The position numbers and the translations under genes were made by a program. A DNA stretch of 17,523 bases from CAZPMT01 sp964587655 (lineage in GTDB: Bacteria > Hydrogenedentota > Hydrogenedentia > Hydrogenedentales > SLHB01). The notes under the pieces were generated by a model. That model did no database searches, was not told the DNA's origin, and was given only the letters and a program-made list of their open reading frames with translations. How positions within the stretch are numbered: position 1 is the first letter of the stretch; each line of letters starts with the position of its first letter. Location: contig CAZPMT010000124.1 of the NCBI GenBank assembly GCA_964587655.1, positions 1-17,523 of the forward strand. Direction: 5' to 3'. Of this stretch, positions 1-7,071 are shown in pieces.

Positions 1-1
1 A

Positions 2-979
2 GGGATCCTCGCGGCGATACTGCTGCCGGCGCTTGCCCGCGCGCGTGAGGCGGCGCGGCGGAGTTCGTGCCAGAACAACCTCAAACAGTGGGGTATTATC
101 TTCAAGATGTATTCGAACGAGGCGAAAGGCGGCAAGTTTCCCGGGATGTCGCGGACCTTTCATCCGGCGGGAATTCCGGCAAGCCCGGACATGTGGCCCC
201 TGTACCCCGAGTACTTGACCGATGCAAAAATCGCACGTTGTATATCGGACAGCGGGGCCAGTCTGCTGAAACTCGGCGTTGAGTTCGAGCAGGGAATGCA
301 AGAGATCCCGGCGCTCATCCAGTCGGGCGACGCTACCACAGCGTGTCTGTTGTCGTACATTACTTGGGCCAGGTCATACACGTATCTTGGATATGCCACG
401 CGGACTCCCGCACAGGGGAAGGTGGCATATATTCTCTGGGGGCAGGGTTTAGGGGCTGCCGCGATGGGTTCGGGCTTGTTCCCGGGGAGTCCGATGGACT
501 TAGGACCAGGGTGTCCGTCCGTGGCCGCGTTCCGATTCGAGGGAAACATCTCCGCCTACACAGACAAGGTGATCAACGATGGGGACGTTGACACAACGCA
601 ACGGAGCGACGCTCAGAGAATGGAAGAGAATGGGGCCTTGACGCCCGATACACTGTATGCGCTTCGCGACGGCATCGAGCGGTTCTTCATCACGGACATC
701 AACAATCCGGCGGCTTCGGCGCAGGCCCAGAGCACGATCCCGATCATGTGGGACACCTGGGCTTGGACGGCCTATGGCGACGAGTGGACAGACATGGATC
801 CTCAGGACCTCGCAGCGGCCGTGGCCATCACGAACCACGTGCCGGGCGGGTCGAATGTACTTTGGATGGACGGCCACGTCGAGTTCGTGAAGCTGTGGGA
901 TAGGTACCCGGTTAACAAAGCGAGCAGCGGAACCGGCAGGAACTGGCCGCATGACATTACCTTCGGCACGAGTGAGTAA
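2..979 (+). CDS. Prepilin-like protein with H-X10-DG motif (5' end missing)
   Basis: The reading frame is open from base 2 and ends at TAA 977-979; the start lies outside the window. The first residues (GILAAILLPALARAREAARR) are the second half of a class III prepilin N-terminal helix, matching residues 23-42 of the complete paralogue at 6052. The rest is a secreted globular domain. Blocks shared with the paralogue are LYPEY-TD-KIA-C near the front, YATRT in the middle, GIERFFITDINNPAASA, and a C-terminal NHVPGGSNVLWMDGH. The last is the prepilin-type 'H-X9-DG' motif, here with ten residues between His and Asp-Gly. Family knowledge: such proteins are cleaved by a prepilin peptidase and are hugely expanded in Planctomycetota, Lentisphaerota and relatives; their function is unknown. 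No secretion or pilus gene is adjacent. Confidence is high for family and end, none for the start. Confidence 0.9.
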   Translation, partial: GILAAILLPALARAREAARRSSCQNNLKQWGIIFKMYSNEAKGGKFPGMSRTFHPAGIPASPDMWPLYPEYLTDAKIARCISDSGASLLKLGVEFEQGMQEIPALIQSGDATTACLLSYITWARSYTYLGYATRTPAQGKVAYILWGQGLGAAAMGSGLFPGSPMDLGPGCPSVAAFRFEGNISAYTDKVINDGDVDTTQRSDAQRMEENGALTPDTLYALRDGIERFFITDINNPAASAQAQSTIPIMWDTWAWTAYGDEWTDMDPQDLAAAVAITNHVPGGSNVLWMDGHVEFVKLWDRYPVNKASSGTGRNWPHDITFGTSE

Positions 980-1079
980 TGTGACGTGGCGCATCCACGC
1001 GTGGCGCCGATGCGGACGAAACTGGCCGCTGGCAACTCGGAAAACCCAAGAAGGCTGGTCGTGATTACAGATCGATGAG

Positions 1080-1108
1080 TTGACATGACAATTGGCCTGC
1101 GGTACAAT
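1080..1108 (+). promoter_or_regulatory. Sigma-70-type promoter for the gene at 1170
   Basis: A perfect -35 hexamer TTGACA (1080-1085) is separated by 17 bp from TACAAT (1103-1108, five of six matches to TATAAT). Transcription would start near 1115, giving a leader of about 55 nt before the ATG at 1170. The inverted repeat TTGACAT (1080-1086) / ATGTCAA (1107-1113) overlaps the -35 and flanks the -10, so an operator could coincide with the promoter; that part is inference. Confidence 0.7.
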
Positions 1109-1169
1109 GTCAATAAGGGTCTTAGGGCTTTGCAGAGTGGCGTCATACATGGGAAAGGAGGGATTTGAT

Positions 1170-2474
1170 ATGTGCAAGGGCAGTGTCTGGCGGTTCTTCG
1201 CAACATCGGCGGCAATGGCGGCGCTGGTTTTCCCCTGTATGGCCGTTGCTGTTGTCGTGGACTACAACACCTCGACTGATCTGACGGCTACGACCGTTCT
1301 GGGTATTCAACACATGGTGACGGCCAGAGGCTACGGCGATGGCGATGGAAATGGCGCCGGATCAACTTTCCAGGCGCGCCTCGGAAACGGCCTGCGCGAC
1401 GGTATCGAGTTCTCCCTGTTCGAGTACGTTTACGCGAACGACTTTGCATCGTTGCCGGACGGAGCACTGAAGACCCGTCTTCAGGACTTGCACACCCAGG
1501 CGGTGGCGAAGTTCAACTCGAATCTCGCCGCACTGGTGGACATCATCGACAAAGACGTGAACGACGGCCTAATCTGCGGTCACGGCGTGTGGGGCACGGA
1601 CGGGGGCTCTATGGCGGACAGCGGCGTCTCGCCTTCGTTCGAGTTCCCGGATTGCGCCAGTAACGTCCGGAATGGCTACGTGCTGGATGTACTGGCCCAT
1701 GTGACTGTGGATTACTATCTTGACTACGCGGGTAGTTGCTTTTGGTTCATGCTCTATGTGGCTCTTGGCAACTACGATTTTGCTTCGGATCCGAACTTCG
1801 ACAACTCGCTGAACGCCGTGTTCGGCCCTGGTGGCGATATCGACAACGACAGCGTGACCAATCTTGCGGAGATCAACGCCGTTGACGCCGACATGGTGGC
1901 GGTGTTGGGAGGGAACTACAGGTCAGGGTCCCGAAGTCAACGCGATCTTGCTTTTGGATGGTACATCGACAAGGCGGTTCTGAATCAAGATTACGCGCCG
2001 ACCATGGTAGGCGGCGAGGGCGAAGGTGAGGGTGAAGGTGAAGGTGAAGGCGAGGGTGAAGGAGAAGGTGAGGGCGAAGGTGAGGGCGAAGGTGAGGGTG
2101 AGCAGATCCTCTATATTGTTGCCAGTCCTGGGCCGGGCTTTATCGAGGAAGAAGGTTCTCTTTCGCTTACGGCGCCCGCGGGAGGACTGAGCTACGAGTG
2201 GCACTTCAACGATGCTCCCATGAGCGACACGGATCGGATCACGGGCACGCACAATCGAGTCCTCAGGTTCAACCCCGTCCTGAACGATGACGAAGGGACG
2301 TACACCTGCGTGTACGACGATGGAACCGTAAAGACGCTCGTCGAGACGCCGCCGTTCGTGCTCACCGTTCTGCCCCCGGGGAGCTTGCCAATCGCGGGAA
2401 TGGCGGGTCTTTGCCTTGTGGCCGCGGCGTGCCTCGGCGCGGGTGTGCGTTTGGTAACCCGGAAGAGAAAGTAG
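1170..2474 (+). CDS. Secreted EF-hand / (GE)15 / Ig-like protein with C-terminal anchor
   Basis: 434 aa from the ATG at 1170. That start is preferred over the in-frame ATG at 1092 because GGAAAGGAGG lies 8 nt before it and a signal peptide follows (CKGSVWRFF, then a hydrophobic stretch with AVA). Residues about 30-280 form an unrecognised domain ending in a dockerin/EF-hand-like calcium loop, DIDNDSVTNLAE: acidic residues at loop positions 1, 3, 5 and 12 (D223, D225, D227, E234). Residues 282-311 are fifteen Gly-Glu units. Residues about 315-405 look like an Ig fold, with Trp in YEWHFN and the DEGTYTC tyrosine corner. The C-terminus (from about 407) has LPIAG, a hydrophobic helix and a basic tail RKRK, a sorting or anchor signal like PEP-CTERM-type tails. 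GE linkers of this kind recur in Hydrogenedentota and Lentisphaerota proteins. Probable surface protein; the ligand is unknown. Confidence 0.85.
   Translation: MCKGSVWRFFATSAAMAALVFPCMAVAVVVDYNTSTDLTATTVLGIQHMVTARGYGDGDGNGAGSTFQARLGNGLRDGIEFSLFEYVYANDFASLPDGALKTRLQDLHTQAVAKFNSNLAALVDIIDKDVNDGLICGHGVWGTDGGSMADSGVSPSFEFPDCASNVRNGYVLDVLAHVTVDYYLDYAGSCFWFMLYVALGNYDFASDPNFDNSLNAVFGPGGDIDNDSVTNLAEINAVDADMVAVLGGNYRSGSRSQRDLAFGWYIDKAVLNQDYAPTMVGGEGEGEGEGEGEGEGEGEGEGEGEGEGEGEQILYIVASPGPGFIEEEGSLSLTAPAGGLSYEWHFNDAPMSDTDRITGTHNRVLRFNPVLNDDEGTYTCVYDDGTVKTLVETPPFVLTVLPPGSLPIAGMAGLCLVAAACLGAGVRLVTRKRK
2013..2102 (+). repeat. (Gly-Glu)15 coding tandem repeat
   Basis: Fifteen consecutive 6-bp units (GGN GAR) encode Gly-Glu. 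Third codon positions vary (GGC/GGT/GGA, GAA/GAG), with local 12-bp periodicity such as GGTGAGGGCGAA. The tract separates the EF-hand region from the Ig-like domain and probably acts as an extended acidic linker. Such a tract is prone to length change by slippage. Confidence 0.95.
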
Positions 2475-2802
2475 GCTTCCGTAAGACAATGTATGATTGT
2501 GATTGACGGGCCGTTGAGCTTAATGCTCAGCGGCCCGTACTTAAGAAACCGGCGTGCGAAATCAGCCGAGCTTTCGCCGTAAAGGACAACATCGAACCCG
2601 CTCCTAATGCGTCACAACGCGAAGGACGGGATTTCCGCATGACATCCTGCCGAGCGGGAGTGATTCTCCTGCATTCCAGTCGCGCCGCTGTCAGGCATCG
2701 CGCGCCGATTGCTGGCGCTTGGCATTGCAGGTTATCATCGGTGGGTGGGGTCTATTCGTGATTCAAGGGACTATGCAGCCAAGTAGTGGAAAGGGTTGAG
2801 TG
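2475..2802 (+). other. Intergenic region, 328 bp
   Basis: No credible gene is seen. It holds the hairpin at 2506-2538 and, further right, a weak promoter candidate for the GH172 gene: TTGCTG (2709-2714), 18 bp, TATCAT (2733-2738). The -10 is good, the -35 poor. Confidence 0.4.
2506..2538 (+). terminator. Strong hairpin downstream of the GE-repeat protein
   Basis: A 14-bp stem (2506-2519 with 2525-2538) closes a 5-nt TTAAT loop; all pairs are Watson-Crick except one G-U. It starts 32 nt after the stop codon. There is no T-run after the stem (TACTTAAG follows), so it is not a classical intrinsic terminator, but position and strength suggest a transcription end or 3' stabilising element. Confidence 0.6.
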
Positions 2803-4146
2803 ATGCATGAATCCCATTCGCAAGAGTCCAGCATTCTTGGAGGGCACATTTTCTCGGATATGGTGATCCTGCGGGATAGTCGCAGCGCTCGCGTATCGAG
2901 TTGGGATCGTTCCGGGGCCAATAAGGACTTTTGCCGTGTCCGAAGCGGTGAGACACTGGAGCTGGCCGGCATTCCGGGCGCGGGTTGCATCCGCCACATC
3001 TACTTCACGATCACGATGTCCGAGAGCGTCTTCGGCGATCCTCGCTACTTGCGCGACATGGTTCTCCGGGCGTTTTGGGATGGCGAAGACGCGCCCAGCA
3101 TCGAAGTGCCTCTTGGCGATTTCTTTGGGCAGGGACACGGCTGCGTCCGGTTCTTTCGATCGCTGATGATAACGGTGAACGAAGGCGCTGAGTTGGTGGG
3201 AGGAAAAGCCTCGACGCTCACCGTCGGTTTCAATTCCTATTTTCCCATGCCCTTTTCGAACGGCGCCAGGCTCACTCTGACCAATGAGGGAGACTATGAT
3301 GTGGCGTCGGTGTGGTACCACATCGACTACGAGCAGTTGCCGAGCGTGGATGGCGGCGTTGGCAGGTTTCACGCACAATGGCGGCGCGAGAATCCTACCG
3401 TCGCCTTTGGAGAGGTCAAGAATGTTCCGCACAACGACCTATGTAATCTGGATGGCAAGGAGAATTATGTCATTCTTGAGGCGTCGGGCCACGGGAATTT
3501 CGTGGGCTATTTCCTCAACGTGCACAACTTCTTCGAGACTTGGTACGGCGAGGGAGATGACATGATCTTCATCGACGGCGAGAAGTGGCCGCCGTCATTG
3601 CACGGAACCGGCACTGAAGAGTGCTTCGGCGGCGGCGCCTGCCCCAATATCGAGTACGCGGGCCCATACACCGGGTTCCACCTCGTGGGCAATAAGAACT
3701 ACCTCGGCAAGACCTCGATGTACAGGTTCCACGTCGCCGATCCGGTGCGGTTCATGAAATCCATCAAGGTCACAATCGAACACGGGCACGCAAACAACTT
3801 CGCAAACGACTACTCGAGCACGGCGTTCTGGTATCAATCCGAACCCCATGGCGTGTTTCCCGCACTGCTCCCCCGAGCGGAGCGGTGTCCCATCCAGGGC
3901 GATGACCCCCACGACCGTGCATACGCCGAGTTCCACCGGTTCCAGGCGAGTGTGGGCCGCTGCCACAAACTTTACGCCGAGAGACACATCGAACTCACTG
4001 GCGCCCTCCGGAAGGCCGTGCTCGAGGACTTGCCAGCGGAGATCAAGAGGGCGTTCGATTCAAGAGATCACGTCGAGGCCGCCCGAAAGGCCGCGGAAGC
4101 GAATCGGTTGCTCTGCGAGTTCCTGGACGGGCACGAAGCGCGGTAA
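2803..4146 (+). CDS. GH172 (DUF2961) family glycoside hydrolase
   Basis: 447 aa. The ATG at 2803 is preferred; an in-frame GTG lies directly before it at 2800, and GGAAAGGG ends about 8 nt upstream. Family hallmarks are SSWDRSGANKDF near residues 32-43, followed by G-G-CIRHIYFTI (a beta strand with the conserved IRH-I/W-FT pattern), and GTGTEECFGGG from residue 268, matching the family's GTGTEDYFGG with Glu for Asp and Cys for Tyr. Length is close to the family norm. Known members act on alpha-fructofuranosides (difructose anhydride) and D-arabinofuranosides, and assemble from double jelly-roll subunits. No signal peptide is visible, so it may be cytoplasmic or exported by another route. An FGGY kinase follows after 55 bp on the same strand, suggesting release and then phosphorylation of a furanose sugar. 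Family confidence is high; the substrate is inferred. Confidence 0.85.
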   Translation: MHESHSQESSILGGHIFSDMVILRDSRSARVSSWDRSGANKDFCRVRSGETLELAGIPGAGCIRHIYFTITMSESVFGDPRYLRDMVLRAFWDGEDAPSIEVPLGDFFGQGHGCVRFFRSLMITVNEGAELVGGKASTLTVGFNSYFPMPFSNGARLTLTNEGDYDVASVWYHIDYEQLPSVDGGVGRFHAQWRRENPTVAFGEVKNVPHNDLCNLDGKENYVILEASGHGNFVGYFLNVHNFFETWYGEGDDMIFIDGEKWPPSLHGTGTEECFGGGACPNIEYAGPYTGFHLVGNKNYLGKTSMYRFHVADPVRFMKSIKVTIEHGHANNFANDYSSTAFWYQSEPHGVFPALLPRAERCPIQGDDPHDRAYAEFHRFQASVGRCHKLYAERHIELTGALRKAVLEDLPAEIKRAFDSRDHVEAARKAAEANRLLCEFLDGHEAR

Positions 4147-4173
4147 TCAGAGTCAGAAGTCATCAGTCAGAAG
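4147..4173 (+). repeat. Degenerate heptamer repeat (TCAGAAG-type)
   Basis: Directly after the GH172 stop codon the DNA reads as four imperfect units: TCAGAG, TCAGAAG, TCATCAG, TCAGAAG. It lies in the 55-bp gap before the kinase. It has no obvious function and may be a simple-sequence repeat. Confidence 0.6.
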
Positions 4174-4201
4174 GTTTGCGCTGGGCGGAGGCTAGACGGG
4201 T

Positions 4202-5761
4202 ATGGCTGAATTCCTGGTCGGTTGCGATGTGGGGACGGGCGGGACCAAAGCAGTAGTCATGGCGCTCGACGGGGAAGTGCTCGGCACACATTTCGTCGAG
4301 TATCCGTTGATCACGACGAAGGGTCCCAATGAGAGTTTCCACGGCGCGAAAGCTGAACACGATCCTGACTGGTACTGGAATGCCGTGGCGACGACGATTG
4401 GCGAATCCATTCGCCGATCCAAGGTGTCATCCGCGGAGATCAAGGGCGTGTCGATTAGCGCGCTGTCCCCGGCGTGCATTTGCGTGGATCGTGACCTTCG
4501 CCCGCTTGCCAACGGGCACATTTGGATGGATCGGCGCGCGACTTCCGAGTGTGACTGGATTAAGGCGAACGTGGGCGAGGATCGTGTGTTCAAGCTGAGC
4601 GCAAATCCGGTGGACCCATATTACGCCACGGCCAAGCTCATGTGGGAGAGGAATAACCGGCCAGACCTGTACAAGAAGACATACAAACTCCAGACCGCAG
4701 CCGATTACCCTTGCATGCGGCTTACCGGAAAGGCCGTTACGGACTACTCGAATGCATCCCTTATCGGGATTGCCTTCGACATTGTGAACCGGAAGTGGGA
4801 TACGGGACTTCTCGAAGAGATGGGCATGGACCCGGCGAAGTTCCCTGACCCATATCCCTGCGATGAGGTTATTGGAGAGGTGACGCGAGAGGCCGCCGAG
4901 CAGACGGGGCTGGCTGCCGGCACACCCGTGGTGGCAGGCACGGTCGACTGCAACGCCGCCTGGGTGGCCGGAGGCGCCACGGATGCCGGCTCGACCCAGC
5001 TTGTCATGGGAACCGCAGGGGTGCTGGGCGTAGTGCATGAGGAACCGAAGTTCACGCGGCACATGATCACGATCATCCACACCGCGCACTCGAGGAAACT
5101 GTACACGACGCTGGCAGCCCTTGTGTCCTGCGGGGCGCTAATCCGTTACTTCCGGGACAACTTTGGACAACTGGAACTCGCCGCGGAACGCATGACCGGC
5201 CAGGACGCCTATGTCATGCTCAACCAGGAGGCGGCTCACGTGCCCCCGGGAAGCAACGGGCTCATCTGCCTGCCCTATTTCATGGGCGAGCGCACCCCGA
5301 TATGGGATACGCATGCGCGCGGTGTTCTTTTCGGCCTGAGTCTGGATCATGGCCGCGGGCATGTGATTCGCGCCTTGATGGAAGGAGCCGGTTACGGCCT
5401 GCGCCACAACTTCGAACTCATGCGCGAGAGCGGGGTGAAAATGAACCTGCCCATGGTGCTAAGCGAAGGCGGCGCAAACAGTCCCATGTGGCGGCAGATC
5501 ATCGCAGACATTCTTCAAGTCGAATGCGTGTTTGCTGCGTCATCGAAGGGCGCCCCGGTGGGCAACGCGGTAGCCGCGGGCGTGGGTTTGGGACTCTACA
5601 AGGACTATGACGTGGTCAAGCAATGGGTCAAGTACGGCGAAAAACACACGCCGATTCCTGAAAACGCGGCGTTGTACGACCGATTGTACCCAGTCTATCG
5701 GAACATCTATCCCCAAGTGCGGAGTTCCTTCCGAGACGTCGCGCAGGCGCTGCACGGTTAA
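4202..5761 (+). CDS. FGGY-family carbohydrate kinase (xylulokinase-like)
   Basis: 519 aa, ATG at 4202 with GGCGGAGG about 9 nt upstream. The N-terminal FGGY domain opens with the phosphate-binding motif GCDVGTGGTKAVV (D9) and contains IWMDRRA. The second domain has the probable catalytic base D249 in GTVDCNAAW, a central GTAGVLG, the C-terminal FGGY signature region EGGANSPMWRQIIADIL and the nucleotide-binding end SSKGAPVGNAVAAG. Length fits xylulokinase or ribulokinase (about 480-560 aa). The reaction is ATP-dependent phosphorylation of a sugar or polyol in the cytoplasm. The Gln-Met-His substrate stretch typical of xylulokinase is replaced by LSPACICVD, so the substrate should not be taken as xylulose. 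It shares strand and probably transcript with the GH172 gene upstream. Confidence 0.9.
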   Translation: MAEFLVGCDVGTGGTKAVVMALDGEVLGTHFVEYPLITTKGPNESFHGAKAEHDPDWYWNAVATTIGESIRRSKVSSAEIKGVSISALSPACICVDRDLRPLANGHIWMDRRATSECDWIKANVGEDRVFKLSANPVDPYYATAKLMWERNNRPDLYKKTYKLQTAADYPCMRLTGKAVTDYSNASLIGIAFDIVNRKWDTGLLEEMGMDPAKFPDPYPCDEVIGEVTREAAEQTGLAAGTPVVAGTVDCNAAWVAGGATDAGSTQLVMGTAGVLGVVHEEPKFTRHMITIIHTAHSRKLYTTLAALVSCGALIRYFRDNFGQLELAAERMTGQDAYVMLNQEAAHVPPGSNGLICLPYFMGERTPIWDTHARGVLFGLSLDHGRGHVIRALMEGAGYGLRHNFELMRESGVKMNLPMVLSEGGANSPMWRQIIADILQVECVFAASSKGAPVGNAVAAGVGLGLYKDYDVVKQWVKYGEKHTPIPENAALYDRLYPVYRNIYPQVRSSFRDVAQALHG

Positions 5762-5810
5762 CGGGGCCTGGATTGAGTGTAGAAGGAATGCTGAAAGCGT
5801 CCCAGGAAGC

Positions 5811-5894
5811 CGCGCTGAAGCGCGCTGGAGAGGTACCGGATGTTGCGTCCACCCCTGCTGAAGCAGGGTGCAAAGAGGATCCCGCTGAAGCGGG
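5811..5894 (+). repeat. Three hairpins with a shared C(TGAA)G loop
   Basis: Three perfect palindromes share the loop TGAA closed by C-G: CGCGC-TGAA-GCGCG (5811-5824), CCCTGC-TGAA-GCAGGG (5853-5868) and CCCGC-TGAA-GCGGG (5881-5894). Stem sequences differ but remain complementary, so pairing appears to be what is kept. They resemble REP/BIME-type intergenic palindromes or structured RNA elements. They lie between the kinase and the prepilin gene. Confidence 0.75.
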
Positions 5895-5937
5895 CCGAAT
5901 CCTCCAACGGCGAAGTCCGTCTCGCGGCGAGATCAGC

Positions 5938-5962
5938 CCTCTTGGAGGATCACAAAAGCAAG
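5938..5962 (+). repeat. 25-bp direct repeat, copy 1
   Basis: Core CTTGGAGGATCACAAAA, followed by GCAAG. It matches copy 2 at 6004-6028 at 24 of 25 positions, 66 bp away. Part of it (TTGGAGGAT, 5942-5950) can also pair with ATCCTCCAA at 5899-5907, forming a larger stem-loop. Confidence 0.85.
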
Positions 5963-6003
5963 CCCGGCCCCGGTATTGACGAGGGCGGTCTAATATTCGG
6001 GCG

Positions 6004-6028
6004 CCTCTTGGAGGATCACAAAACCAAG
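6004..6028 (+). repeat. 25-bp direct repeat, copy 2
   Basis: Second copy of the element at 5938-5962, with one mismatch (CCAAG in place of GCAAG). It ends 23 bp before the prepilin start codon, so it would lie in the mRNA leader. Confidence 0.85.
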
Positions 6029-6051
6029 GCCCCGGCTTTGCGGGAGGTGGT

Positions 6052-7071
6052 ATGACTTTCAGGAAACGCGGATTCACATTGATTGAATTGCTGGTCGTTA
6101 TTGCGATCATCGGCATCCTTGCGGCGATACTGCTGCCGGCCCTTGCCCGCGCACGAGAGGCCGCGCGCCGATCGAGTTGCGCGAATAACCTCAAGCAGTG
6201 GGGGCTCATCTTCAAAATATACTCAGGCGAGAACAGGGACAAGTTTCCTTCGGGCGCCCAGTACGAAGGCAACATCCTTGGTTTGGGGGTGAATGGCGCC
6301 GTCCTTTACCCCGAGTATTGGACTGACCCGAAGATCGCCATTTGCCCGTCGGATTCCAAGGCGCAAGAGGGTAGTTTCGCCGACTACGTGCAGTCGGTTC
6401 AGACAGCCGCTGGACGGCGCGACGGTTCGCCCGAGGGCGAGGCGTGCTTCGGCGGTTTGGTTTCCGAGCCGTTGTCGTACGTCTACATACCGTATGCCAC
6501 CCGCACCGCATGTCAGCTTTGTGAGGTCTTGGTGTGCCGGTTCGCTTGGGCGCTGACACTGACTTGGGGCCAGTACAGCGCCAGCGACCTCGACGCTTAT
6601 GGGTGTAGCAGCGGAGTACAGTATTCGCTTGGGCTGTTCGACGGGGATATCCCGGGAAGCATCATGACTCAAGCCGGGGCTTTGGGCGGCGTCGATGTAG
6701 ACGGGTCTCCGATGCCAACGCAATACCACTTCTTGCGCGAAGGCATCGAGCGATTCTTCATTATGGACATCAATAACCCGGCGGCGAGCGCCATGGCGCA
6801 AAGCACCGTTCCGATCATGATGGACGTGTGGTCCGCGACGAGCGCCTTGTCCACGGCCCTCGGGGTCAACGTCGTGCAGAACTTCAACCACGTGCCGGGC
6901 GGGTCAAACGTCCTCTACATGGACGGCCACGCCGAGTTTCTGAAGTACCCGTCTGTGTTCCCGGTGGCAAATCAGCCTGACACGGTCAACGGGCAGGCCA
7001 CCTACAAGGCTATGGGCGCCGCCGGACCCATGAATCTTGGCGAAGCGCTCGCGTTCACCGGATTGGGTTGA
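6052..7071 (+). CDS. Prepilin-like protein with H-X10-DG motif (complete)
   Basis: 339 aa, ATG at 6052 behind GGGAGGTGG. The N-terminus is a textbook class III prepilin signal: a short basic leader (MTFRKRG), cleavage expected before FTLIE with Glu at mature position 5, then a hydrophobic helix and the ARAREAARR amphipathic continuation. The globular part has YPEYWTDPKIAICPSD, YIPYATRT, LREGIERFFIMDINNPAASA, and NHVPGGSNVLYMDGH near the end (His280, Asp291; ten residues between). It closely resembles the truncated protein at the left edge and more distantly that at 16465-17373. It would be processed by prepilin peptidase and held at the inner membrane or assembled into a pseudopilus; the true role of these orphan proteins is unknown. 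The leader carries hairpins and direct repeats. Confidence 0.92.
   Translation: MTFRKRGFTLIELLVVIAIIGILAAILLPALARAREAARRSSCANNLKQWGLIFKIYSGENRDKFPSGAQYEGNILGLGVNGAVLYPEYWTDPKIAICPSDSKAQEGSFADYVQSVQTAAGRRDGSPEGEACFGGLVSEPLSYVYIPYATRTACQLCEVLVCRFAWALTLTWGQYSASDLDAYGCSSGVQYSLGLFDGDIPGSIMTQAGALGGVDVDGSPMPTQYHFLREGIERFFIMDINNPAASAMAQSTVPIMMDVWSATSALSTALGVNVVQNFNHVPGGSNVLYMDGHAEFLKYPSVFPVANQPDTVNGQATYKAMGAAGPMNLGEALAFTGLG

Noticed and set aside
989..1014. Terminator after the first prepilin-like gene (CGCATC ... GATGCG with inner CCACGCGTGG)
   Set aside because: The stems are short and compete with each other and there is no T-run; too weak to call.
160..1215. Long open frames on the minus strand opposite the first prepilin-like gene
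   Set aside because: They lie antisense to a clear family member, have no ribosome sites and read as low-sense Arg/His/Pro-rich sequence typical of shadow frames in GC-rich DNA.
2711..2729. Possible sigma-54 promoter upstream of the GH172 gene (TGGCGCTTGGCATTGCA)
   Set aside because: The spacing between GG and GC is 11 rather than 10 and the first half differs from TGGCACG.
5811..6028. CRISPR array
   Set aside because: The palindromes differ in stem sequence and spacing, the direct repeat has only two copies, and no cas genes are present.
5628..6275. Minus-strand frame of 215 codons across the repeat region, with repeated FCDPPRG
   Set aside because: The repeated peptide is only the translation of the 25-bp direct repeat; the frame runs antisense into both neighbouring genes and has no ribosome site.
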